From: Prevotellaceae bacterium
GTDB taxonomy: Bacteria > Bacteroidota > Bacteroidia > Bacteroidales > Bacteroidaceae
Reading direction: 5' to 3'
Assembly (NCBI GenBank): GCA_905371275.1
Contig: CAJPLH010000013.1
Span: forward strand, 1-19,649
Length of the DNA: 19,649 nt
The notes beneath the pieces are model-generated. The model was not told the DNA's origin. It was given only the letters and a program-made list of their open reading frames with translations, and made no database searches. Position numbers and translations under genes: made by a program. Below, piece after piece: positions 6,370 to 12,544 of this stretch. Within the stretch, counting starts at the first letter, position 1. Each line of letters opens with the position of its first letter.

Positions 6370-8388
6370 ATGAAACTATCATTTCAGAAATATGCCTTGA
6401 GCCTGCTCGCCAGCTTAGTGTTGGTGAGCTGCGCCAAGGATTATGCCTTGGTGGGCACTGAGCGCGAAAAGGGTGGAGCACCCATTTGGCTCTCCACCAG
6501 TGTGACGGTGCAAAACACTCGCGCTGCAGGAGCTGTTTCCAATGATCCGATTTCTCCAAGTCCTACTACTGATTGGGAGTCCAGAGTGGTGAGTCTGCGC
6601 ATGATCATTTCAGACAGCCAAACTGGCACCATCGTCTACAATGAGAAAGAGGACAACCCCACCGAGTTGACCGAACGCTTCACGCAATATCCCGATGTAA
6701 ATGCAAGATGGCGTCGTCCCATCAAAATCCTTCCTGGCACCTACGACTTTTGGTTCATTGCCAATGAAGGAAAATTTTGGTATTCGCCAACAGAAGAGAA
6801 CGGAAACAAACGCGATGACTACAGTTGGAACGGCACAAAGGTGTTAGACAAACTGACTGTCGGCTCCAACATAGCGCGCATCTTTGATGGACGAGTTTAT
6901 ACTGATGATGCTGCTCGTAAGCATTGGGAACCCTTGTCACACCTCGACATCGCCCCTTATCGCAAGTGGAACGCCCGTGAAAAACGTTGGCATCCTGAAG
7001 TGGACCCAAAGCCGGGAAATATAGAATATAACTATCCTATGCCGATGTCGGCGGTGTATAAAGACGTTGAAATCAACATCACACGCAATAACAAAGGTAT
7101 GAGCGATCAAGACCCTCAGCACTTCATTGCAGGGGGTGACGAAAGGGTGAAGTTGGTGCGCTGCATGGCGAAGGTGACCATCAATGTGGAAAAAGCTGCT
7201 CACGTGAACACAGCTAAAAATGTAGACTATTTGGAATGGCCAGCGATGGGCAAATTTGCCATTACCTTGCTCAATCGCCCTCGTTATTGGTCGTTCTTCA
7301 ACACACCGCTGTTTCAAATGAACCATACGCCAAGACAGTTCAAATTTTACAGCGACATATTTGCCGACGACCAGTCACGCTATCGTTGCACCACTATCTG
7401 TGAAGGGGCAACCGCTCCTGAATCCTATGGGGGCGAAACCTATACTGCTGCGTCGCAACATGAAGCCGACCTCAAACGTTATCGCTACACGTTTTACGTG
7501 CCCGAGTTGTTACTTCCGAAGCATCCGCTCGATGGTGAACCCAATGGCGGCCAAGCTTACGATCGCTTGAATGCCGTGATGCTCGCTTTCTCAGCCCCCA
7601 ACCAAGGTTTTTGGAAAAAGAGCAGTGACGCGCTGTTTGACAAATACCCCGCAGCGACAGAAAGTCGGAACTTCTATCCCTATGCTGATCAAGCAGAGTT
7701 TGAAGCGAAACTAAATGAAACAAAGGCCTTCAACCTCGGAACGGCTGATTTGACGGAAAGAAACGACAACACCGACAACCCCCGATTGCCTAACCCCCAA
7801 TGGTATAGCAAATTCTCTATTTTGCGCAATCGTCACTACGAATATACCATCCGCGAAAAAGACCGTTTGCAGGTGGAGATGCGCATTGCGCCTGGGGAAG
7901 AAGAGAAATCATTGGGCGAGGCGTTGATGTTCAACTGGGTGCAAGTGAATGTGGCCGACCCCACGTTTAGCAGTACGAACAAGGAGACGCGTTTGCGCAT
8001 CCAAAACGATTTGAAAACCACTGACCAAACCTATGAGTGGGCCACCATCACGCTGTTAGACCAAGACGGAAAGCCCAACACGCAGGCCTATTTCAAGGAC
8101 TATGGCAATATGCGCAAGGTGAATGCTTCGGGCAATGCCAACAAGTTGCAGTTTGGCAACATCGGCCAGCACAACAATGAACAAGGTTTTGCAGACTTCA
8201 CGGTGAATTGGAGCAATGCAAGTGGGAAGAATCTTCCTGCCGCAGGCAAAACGTTCATCAGGATAGAATATTTCAAGAGTGACCGAGGTCAGGTAGTGCC
8301 AGCCACCAACCGTTTGGGCGAGAAGTCGAGCGACATAGTGGTGCGTAGTGCGAACTGGAGAGACACCTACGACAGTTTTCTGAATTAG
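6370..8388 (+). CDS. B2: large fimbrillin-like lipoprotein with extra C-terminal domain (672 aa)
   Basis: The start is ATG 6370; the first 30 bases are nearly identical to B3. The signal peptide has lipobox L-V-S-C with Cys21. N-T-R51-A-A is at the type V prepilin cleavage position. Middle blocks shared with B3 are ARWRRPI, PGTYDFWF, DPQHFIAGGDE followed by V-R-C-M-A-K-V (about 264-269), NRPRYWSFFNTPLF, FADDQSR, FYVPELLL and HPLDGEPNGG. The pilin-like part ends with RNRHY (486-490), but the expected P-W is P-G here (Gly509, codon GGG) where B1 and B3 have Trp. A beta-rich domain of about 150 residues follows. It is likely a structural or accessory subunit on the cell surface, by motif resemblance only. 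C2 follows after 37 bp. Confidence 0.92.
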   Translation: MKLSFQKYALSLLASLVLVSCAKDYALVGTEREKGGAPIWLSTSVTVQNTRAAGAVSNDPISPSPTTDWESRVVSLRMIISDSQTGTIVYNEKEDNPTELTERFTQYPDVNARWRRPIKILPGTYDFWFIANEGKFWYSPTEENGNKRDDYSWNGTKVLDKLTVGSNIARIFDGRVYTDDAARKHWEPLSHLDIAPYRKWNAREKRWHPEVDPKPGNIEYNYPMPMSAVYKDVEINITRNNKGMSDQDPQHFIAGGDERVKLVRCMAKVTINVEKAAHVNTAKNVDYLEWPAMGKFAITLLNRPRYWSFFNTPLFQMNHTPRQFKFYSDIFADDQSRYRCTTICEGATAPESYGGETYTAASQHEADLKRYRYTFYVPELLLPKHPLDGEPNGGQAYDRLNAVMLAFSAPNQGFWKKSSDALFDKYPAATESRNFYPYADQAEFEAKLNETKAFNLGTADLTERNDNTDNPRLPNPQWYSKFSILRNRHYEYTIREKDRLQVEMRIAPGEEEKSLGEALMFNWVQVNVADPTFSSTNKETRLRIQNDLKTTDQTYEWATITLLDQDGKPNTQAYFKDYGNMRKVNASGNANKLQFGNIGQHNNEQGFADFTVNWSNASGKNLPAAGKTFIRIEYFKSDRGQVVPATNRLGEKSSDIVVRSANWRDTYDSFLN

Positions 8389-8425
8389 TATTCTGAAATA
8401 GCAGCTCAAAAAAAAATATATTGAT

Positions 8426-9712
8426 ATGAGAATCATCCATCTATTGTTGTGGCTCTTGCTGCTGACAGGGCTTAGTGCTTGTGATCAGGCGTATGTGGAG
8501 GAAACACAACAAGACAAGAATGATAAAGTCTATGTGACTTTTCGCATAGAAGAGGCCGAGAGACACACCACACGTGCTGTGCCCAATGCGCCGAACGGCA
8601 CGGAGTCGACTGCCGACTATGAAAGTAGTTATAAGACGGTCGACGTGTTGTTTTTTGAGAGCAATGGTCGCAAGGCCGTGGTTGCTGGTAAGTCTCTGTT
8701 CCACTTCGACACTGAAGGTTTTTCTCCTGCTGAAGAAGACAAGGAAAACTGGGTGGATGGCGTGTATGAACGTCCTTTCCAAGGCAAATACTATCGTGGT
8801 GTGTATTTGCTCGATGTGCCCCGAACTGCAGTGGAGGGCAAAACTTGTGTGGTGTTGCTCAATCTTCCCACTGCCGTGCGCAACCGTTTGGAACGTGGTG
8901 CGCGCAACGAAATCAACACATTGGATGATTTGAAAGGATTGGTGATTAATCAACTCACTAGTGCTGACGAACAGTTGGGTCCCATCCCTTATCCTTTGGG
9001 TGCGAACAATCAGCCCGACTACAACAGTCCCGACTTTCACCACATCGTGATGATCGGCATCAAGGACAATGTGCAATTTGATCGCAACTCCTTGCCGGCT
9101 GTGGTGAATGTGGACATGGAACGCACCATTGCCAAGGTGAGAATAGTGATTAATTTCACGGATTTTAGAATGACCTTGATTCCTGCTGGGGCGCCCGTGG
9201 TGTTCCGCTATAAATACTTTCCCAAGAACACCTATTTGGGCAAGCATTCAGTGCCAATGGGAAGTCCAGCCAATAAGCGTTTGCCGATGGGCGAAATAGT
9301 GCATGGTGCTCCGGTGAACACAACGCTGAAAGTGCAGAGCAACATGCGCTATGTGACGCAACAATTCTACATCAACGAATATGGAGAACTGCAGGACGAT
9401 GTGAACAAGCATCAGCAGCCTAGTATGTCGATGATTATGACGCTTCCTGCAGGTTTCCAAGAGGCAATAAGAAAACGCTTTTTCCAGCTGATGCTGCCTC
9501 GTGGTCTAGAGCGTAACAAATTCTATACGATTTATTACACGGCTACTGGCATGGGTAATGACGACCCCAGTGCCTTTGTTCACACTTATCTCAAAGTGGA
9601 CAAGATAGACGTAGCTCCGTGGTACGAGAGCGTAGAGAATTTCTCTTTGCCAGAGTCTTATCCGTTGAAGAATTTCATTGGTAGTCCTAGTAACTCAAAC
9701 GACCAGATATGA
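8426..9712 (+). CDS. C2: fimbrillin-like lipoprotein with predicted Arg-cleavage site (428 aa)
   Basis: The start is ATG 8426 after an A-rich leader (A9, then ATATATTGAT). Lipobox L-S-A-C, Cys19. Residues T-T-R50-A-V-P-N-A-P give the candidate protease site. Conserved landmarks are TVDVLFFESNG, NWVDGVYER, KTCVVLLNLP, TSADEQLGPIPYP, E-R-T-I-A-K-V, FYINEYGEL, LPRGLERNKFYTIYY and P-W (Trp399). This is the same architecture as C1 and C3, with a divergent middle around residues 245-305. The best guess is a pilin-like subunit in which removal of the N-terminal peptide would permit strand exchange between subunits, as known for FimA and Mfa1. The stop overlaps D2 by ATGA in the sequence GACCAGATATGATGAA, also found at C3-D3. 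Confidence 0.92.
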   Translation: MRIIHLLLWLLLLTGLSACDQAYVEETQQDKNDKVYVTFRIEEAERHTTRAVPNAPNGTESTADYESSYKTVDVLFFESNGRKAVVAGKSLFHFDTEGFSPAEEDKENWVDGVYERPFQGKYYRGVYLLDVPRTAVEGKTCVVLLNLPTAVRNRLERGARNEINTLDDLKGLVINQLTSADEQLGPIPYPLGANNQPDYNSPDFHHIVMIGIKDNVQFDRNSLPAVVNVDMERTIAKVRIVINFTDFRMTLIPAGAPVVFRYKYFPKNTYLGKHSVPMGSPANKRLPMGEIVHGAPVNTTLKVQSNMRYVTQQFYINEYGELQDDVNKHQQPSMSMIMTLPAGFQEAIRKRFFQLMLPRGLERNKFYTIYYTATGMGNDDPSAFVHTYLKVDKIDVAPWYESVENFSLPESYPLKNFIGSPSNSNDQI

Positions 9713-10815
9713 TGAATGTACGCAATTTGTGGAAGAGCACAGTCCTCTTGTTGGGCTTATCTTCGATGCTTCCCACTGTGGTGGGCTGCGATGCTGCAGA
9801 AGATGCTGTGGCGACTTCATCTGTTTCTCATGAAAAACTGCGTTTGCAGGTGAATTTCCGCCCCTTGATGCAGGGCAACGGTAACAGTATCAACAAGGAT
9901 GCTGCCGACAAAGAAGATGAAGTGGTGAACGTGACGATTCGTGGCATTGGCGAAGCGTTCAGTGTGGACAACACTGGAGCAAAAGGTGTGGCCACGTGGG
10001 AATATCAAGGCATAAACCTCTCAACTTTTGGTGATTGGAGCTTTGTGACGAATGTGCATGCCGACGACAAGGCGCGCTTGAAGGTGAGAGGTGCCAATTC
10101 GGACGAGGTGATGGAAACGAGTAAGTATTTGCGCGGTTACAATGGTCTTTCTGCCAAACTTCCTCTAGTGATGGTGGCTAGAATGGATGGTGCATTTGAA
10201 GATAAGGGAAACAACGTGAGGGTGTTTAACCGTGGTGTGACCCTGTGGCGTGCTTTCTCGCGTTTCATCTTCCAAACTTATCCTTTGCCCGAGGGTTATG
10301 TAATCAAAAAGGTTACAGTGGAACGCATTCCAGGGAAGTTTATGCTCGATGGGGCGACGAGTGAGCCTTATAGTAAGCTGAACCGCAATGCAGCTAGCAC
10401 TTATCCCTACATCGGTGGTTTGGTGATTTGGGACAGAAGTTTGCCCCAAAACAAACAGCCTTTTGCTTCTTGGCAGAAGAGTAAGTGGGTGGTGTCTTAT
10501 GACCCGCATCCTGATATGTATCTCTCAGGCCAATTCTATATGCCACCTTGCAAGGTGGACACTAGTGTGGATCCTTTCGGTAAAAGCACGGACGGTGGTA
10601 TGCCTTTCATGCGTTTTGTGTTTACGGACAATCAGGGACATACGTTTGTGCGCCTTTATCGCTTGGGAAGTTCCTCGACTGGTGGTGATCGTGGTCAGAT
10701 TGGTTCTGACAAGAAGTTTGATATCCGCATTAACCTCCTTGGCTCTTCTGTGGTTCGTGATGAGTCCCTCAGAACTTATGACGATGGCAGCAACAAGGCT
10801 GCGTTTGTGAATTAG
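9709..10815 (+). CDS. D2: anchor-like fimbrial lipoprotein (368 aa)
   Basis: The start is ATG 9709, overlapping the C2 stop. The signal peptide ends V-V-G-C with Cys27, then D-A-A-E-D. Shared D-family blocks are NFRPLMQG, YLRGYNGLSAKLPLVMVA, R-A-F-S-R-F (from Arg181) followed by PLPEGYVIKKVTVERIPGKF, FYMPPCKV, MRFVFTDNQGHTFVRLYRLG and I-R-I-N-L-L near the end. There is no Thr-Arg-Ala after the lipobox. Last in its operon and coupled to C2, it could be the uncleaved anchor or assembly partner of C2 (inference from FimA-FimB and Mfa1-Mfa2 pairs). Its TAG stop is part of the first unit of a ten-unit heptad array. Confidence 0.92.
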   Translation: MMNVRNLWKSTVLLLGLSSMLPTVVGCDAAEDAVATSSVSHEKLRLQVNFRPLMQGNGNSINKDAADKEDEVVNVTIRGIGEAFSVDNTGAKGVATWEYQGINLSTFGDWSFVTNVHADDKARLKVRGANSDEVMETSKYLRGYNGLSAKLPLVMVARMDGAFEDKGNNVRVFNRGVTLWRAFSRFIFQTYPLPEGYVIKKVTVERIPGKFMLDGATSEPYSKLNRNAASTYPYIGGLVIWDRSLPQNKQPFASWQKSKWVVSYDPHPDMYLSGQFYMPPCKVDTSVDPFGKSTDGGMPFMRFVFTDNQGHTFVRLYRLGSSSTGGDRGQIGSDKKFDIRINLLGSSVVRDESLRTYDDGSNKAAFVN

Positions 10816-10881
10816 ATATTAGACGTTAGATATTAGACGTTAGATATTAGACGTTAGACGTTAGAGATTAGATGTTAGAGG
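10812..10881 (+). repeat. Heptad array TTAGANN x10, starting in the D2 stop codon
   Basis: Ten consecutive 7-bp units in strict register, mostly alternating TTAGATA and TTAGACG. The D2 stop TAG (10813-10815) lies in the first unit. This is the longest forward heptad array in the window. Confidence 0.9.
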
Positions 10882-10940
10882 GGCATAGACCCTTTTCTGC
10901 TCGCCACGCTCGCGTGGCTCGGGCTTAGAAATAAAAGATT

Positions 10941-10976
10941 AGAGCTTCTGGCTTAGGCTAGAGGCTCTAGTTTTTT
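10941..10976 (+). terminator. Rho-independent terminator of operon copy 2
   Basis: The stem arms are identical to the copy 1 terminator: AGAGCTTCTGGC, loop TTAG, GCTAGAGGCTCT, then AG and T6 (10971-10976). The 9-bp array begins at the next base. Confidence 0.85.
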
Positions 10977-11057
10977 CTAGAAGCTCTAGAAGGACTAGAT
11001 GCTCTAGAAAGGCTAGATGCCCTAGAAGGACTAGATGCTCTAGATGCTCTAGCACAA
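10977..11057 (+). repeat. 9-bp tandem array CTAGAANNN x9
   Basis: Nine units in strict 9-bp register, starting directly after the terminator T run. The variants are CTAGAAGCT, CTAGAAGGA, CTAGATGCT, CTAGAAAGG, CTAGATGCC and a final CTAGCACAA. Confidence 0.85.
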
Positions 11058-11151
11058 CTAAAAGATTGTTTTGGGTGAGTTCTGCAAAGTGGAGAGGACA
11101 AATAGAATGATTTTGAAAAAAAAAGTGCAGTTTTTCCCGATTTTTTCACTC

Positions 11152-11183
11152 TTTGGGGCAATATCTACCCATATATATATAGA
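11152..11183 (+). promoter_or_regulatory. Candidate promoter of the HU-like gene
   Basis: TTTG at 11152-11155 and a TATATATA stretch from 11174 are spaced 18-20 bp, close to the Bacteroidetes -33/-7 layout (TTTG, then TAnnTTTG). The -7 match is partial. The distance to the start codon is about 110 nt. Confidence 0.35.
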
Positions 11184-11291
11184 AGGGCGTTCGAAATGAA
11201 TCGGTCGTCGGGGCTGATCGGACAGTGAGAACGAAACTTCGCCCCAAAACATAATCAATCTATTTATCAAACCATCTAAATCGTTTATACC

Positions 11292-11783
11292 ATGATTCAG
11301 TACAAAGTCGTAAAACGCAAGAAACCCATCACCAAAGAAGTAATCTATCACCCCGCCATTGCTGGCGTGTCTGTGGTGAGCAACCAAAAAATCATTGAAC
11401 GCATCGAAAAGAAGTGCACCCTGGCTTCTAGCGACATCAAGGCGGTGCTCGATGCGCTCGAAGTGGAACTCATTGATGCGCTCCGCGATGGTGACGCTGT
11501 TCGCTTTGGTGACCTCGGTTCGTTCCGCCCAACCATCCACACGAAGTCTAAGGACGCCGAGAAGGATGTGAACGCGGGAGACATTATAAAGGTGAGAGTG
11601 GTGTTCACTCCTACGCTCCGCGTGAAGCAAGCACTCGATGTGAAGAAGGGCTATGTGCGCTTCTCTAAAGTGGAAGTGGTGCCTGTGGCCAAGAAGAAAA
11701 AGGCTGCGCACGCTGAAGGTGCTCACACTGAAGGTGCTCACGCTGAAGGTGGTCACGCTGAAGGTGCTCACACTGAAGGGTGA
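11292..11783 (+). CDS. HU-related DNA-binding protein with His-rich repeat tail (163 aa)
   Basis: The start is ATG 11292 after an A/T-rich leader. Residues 1-125 match the HU-related histone-like proteins widespread in Bacteroidales: an N-terminal KVVKRKKPITKE strand, YHPAIAG, helices with ALEVELIDALRDGDAVRFGDLGSF, and the G-D-I-I-K-V-R-V-V-F-T-P arm and turn. HU proteins bend and compact DNA. The tail is unusual: K-K-K-K-A followed by five 5-residue repeats of the form A-H-A/T-E-G up to the stop codon. The gene has its own spacer, promoter candidate and terminator, so it is probably monocistronic. It sits exactly between operon copies 2 and 3, with repeat mosaics on both sides. A link to expression or recombination of the operons is possible but not shown. 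Confidence 0.93.
   Translation: MIQYKVVKRKKPITKEVIYHPAIAGVSVVSNQKIIERIEKKCTLASSDIKAVLDALEVELIDALRDGDAVRFGDLGSFRPTIHTKSKDAEKDVNAGDIIKVRVVFTPTLRVKQALDVKKGYVRFSKVEVVPVAKKKKAAHAEGAHTEGAHAEGGHAEGAHTEG
11706..11780 (+). repeat. 15-bp tandem repeat x5 coding the HU tail
   Basis: Five in-frame 15-bp units of the form GCTCACRCTGAAGGT encode A/G-H-A/T-E-G and end exactly at the TGA stop. The DNA units are nearly identical, so copy number could change by slippage without a frameshift. Confidence 0.9.
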
Positions 11784-11801
11784 GGTTAGACATTAGAAAT
11801 T

Positions 11802-11838
11802 AGAGCTTCTGGCTTAGGCCAGAGGCTCTTTTTATTTT
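11802..11838 (+). terminator. Rho-independent terminator of the HU-like gene
   Basis: The arms AGAGCTTCTGGC (11802-11813) and GCCAGAGGCTCT (11818-11829) give a 12-bp stem with one G-T wobble and a TTAG loop, followed by T5-A-T4. It is the same terminator family as those after D1, D2 and D3, although the gene is unrelated. Confidence 0.88.
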
Positions 11839-11955
11839 CTAGAAGGACTAGAAATACTAGAATCTCTAGAAGGACTAGAATCTCTAGAAAGACTAGAAGA
11901 ACTAGAATCTCTAGAAATACTAGAATCTCTAGAAGAACTAGAAGCACTAGACCCT
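11839..11955 (+). repeat. 9-bp tandem array CTAGAANNN x13
   Basis: Twelve CTAGAA units plus a final CTAGACCCT, in perfect 9-bp register. The variable triplet is GGA, ATA, TCT, AGA, GAA or GCA. It starts where the HU terminator ends and runs directly into the inverted heptads. Confidence 0.9.
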
Positions 11956-11994
11956 CTAACGTCTAACCTTTAATGCCTAAAATTCAATGTCTAC
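11953..11994 (-). repeat. Inverted heptad array x6 (decayed)
   Basis: CCTCTAA, CGTCTAA, CCTTTAA, TGCCTAA, AATTCAA, TGTCTAC. It ends with the same TGTCTAC-TTTGCAAAAT-G9 junction as the array at 3420-3482. Confidence 0.8.
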
Positions 11995-12004
11995 TTTGCA
12001 AAAT

Positions 12005-12013
12005 GGGGGGGGG
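12005..12013 (+). repeat. G9 homopolymer upstream of operon copy 3
   Basis: Nine consecutive G after TTTGCAAAAT, the same context and length as 3493-3501. Downstream of it the sequence differs from the A2 spacer for about 60 bp before similarity resumes at AAAGTC-TATATT. Confidence 0.8.
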
Positions 12014-12072
12014 TAAAAGGCTGGATGAATGCCTTTTCACCCATAGAGTAGGCGGAAATGAAACAAAAGTCG

Positions 12073-12080
12073 TATATTCG
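12073..12080 (+). promoter_or_regulatory. Candidate -7 promoter element for operon copy 3
   Basis: TATATTCG aligns with TATATTTG at 3561-3568 (shared context AAAAGTC-N-TATATT-YG-NACAC). It departs from the TAnnTTTG consensus at one position, and I see no well-placed TTTG upstream. If real, it may be weaker than the copy 2 element. Confidence 0.3.
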
Positions 12081-12192
12081 CACACAAAGTCTTATTTGAA
12101 TAACGGATAAATGATTGTAAGCCAACAGAAAAAGTGTTTTCTGATGAACAACAAGGATTTCTCAAACCGAATGCGGTAAAAAACGTCCAGAG

Positions 12193-12246
12193 ATGAAGGA
12201 AGACAATCCCCGATTGATGAAGACTATGTTAGACGTTAGAATTTAG
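12193..12246 (+). other. Conserved 17-codon reading frame in the A3 leader
   Basis: M-K-E-D-N-P-R-L-M-K-T-M and onward to TAG 12244-12246. It matches the frame at 3681-3734 in length, position and most residues. Translation is unproven. Confidence 0.25.
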
Positions 12247-12263
12247 ACGTTAGACGTTAGAGG
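12229..12263 (+). repeat. Forward heptad array x5 in the A3 leader
   Basis: TTAGACG, TTAGAAT, TTAGACG, TTAGACG, TTAGAGG, then GCTGCGCGGTTGG. It is directly followed by a 9-bp array. Confidence 0.85.
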
Positions 12264-12277
12264 GCTGCGCGGTTGGA

Positions 12278-12358
12278 CTAGAAGCTCTAGAAGAACTAGA
12301 AACTCTAGAAGAACTAGAAGCTCTAGAAGAACTAGAAGCTCTAGAAGAACTAGAAGCC
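12278..12358 (+). repeat. 9-bp tandem array x9 with an 18-bp higher-order repeat
   Basis: CTAGAAGCT and CTAGAAGAA alternate almost perfectly, giving an 18-bp superunit. The array then changes into CTCCGAGGAACCGAGCC and the GCCCCG hairpin, as at 3314-3339. Confidence 0.88.
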
Positions 12359-12371
12359 CTCCGAGGAACCG

Positions 12372-12435
12372 AGCCCCGCTTGTCGGGGCGAGCATAAAAG
12401 GGTCTATGACCCCGAGCATAAAAGGGTCTGTGACC
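12372..12435 (-). repeat. GCCCCG hairpin and two 24-bp hairpin units, inverted orientation
   Basis: GCCCCG-CTTGT-CGGGGC (12372-12388), then GGGTC-TAT-GACCC (12399-12411) and GGGTC-TGT-GACCC (12423-12435), with a 24-bp period. On the minus strand both perfect stems are followed by a T-rich tract (TTTTATGC). It is the counterpart of 3334-3421, with one unit fewer. Confidence 0.75.
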
Positions 12436-12440
12436 CCTTT

Positions 12441-12544
12441 ACCTTGCGAGGAAATTCCTATTTAACTTCAGCTGATTTGTCCGAAAAAAAACGGAGAAAA
12501 GGCTGGTTATGTAGGGTGAAAAAGCATATACAACCCCAATAATA
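12441..12544 (+). promoter_or_regulatory. Highly conserved leader immediately before A3
   Basis: Nearly identical to 3829-3932, including the TCCG-A8-CGGA element, which could form a short hairpin, and the GCATATACAA just before the start codon. It is the best-conserved non-coding block between the two operon copies. Confidence 0.55.

Larger units (their letters stand above)
10816..11291 (+). other. Spacer between D2 and the HU-like gene (476 bp)
   Basis: No gene is seen. It holds the rest of the heptad array, a decayed GGGTC-type hairpin and a CCACGC-TC-GCGTGG hairpin (10904-10917), the operon terminator, a 9-bp array, then an A/T-rich stretch with poly-A and poly-T runs, a possible promoter and an untranslated leader of about 100 nt before the HU-like gene. 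A 64-codon minus-strand frame through the 9-bp array is only repeat sequence. Confidence 0.8.
11784..12544 (+). other. Mosaic spacer between the HU-like gene and operon copy 3 (761 bp)
   Basis: No convincing gene. In order it has the terminator, a 13-unit 9-bp array, inverted heptads, TTTGCAAAAT plus G9, a promoter candidate, the conserved 17-codon frame, forward heptads, a second 9-bp array, the GCCCCG hairpin with two inverted 24-bp units, and the conserved A leader. Compared with the spacer before A2 the modules are the same, but their order and copy number differ. For example, the inverted hairpin block here lies after the promoter candidate instead of before it. Confidence 0.85.

Noticed and set aside
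8441..9247. 268-codon minus-strand frame opposite C2
   Set aside because: Low-complexity His/Val/Ile-rich shadow of C2. The plus-strand C family is clearly conserved.
10967..11161. 64-codon minus-strand frame with S-R-A-S repeats
   Set aside because: The repeats are just the 9-bp DNA array translated. There is no start context and the frame runs through the terminator.
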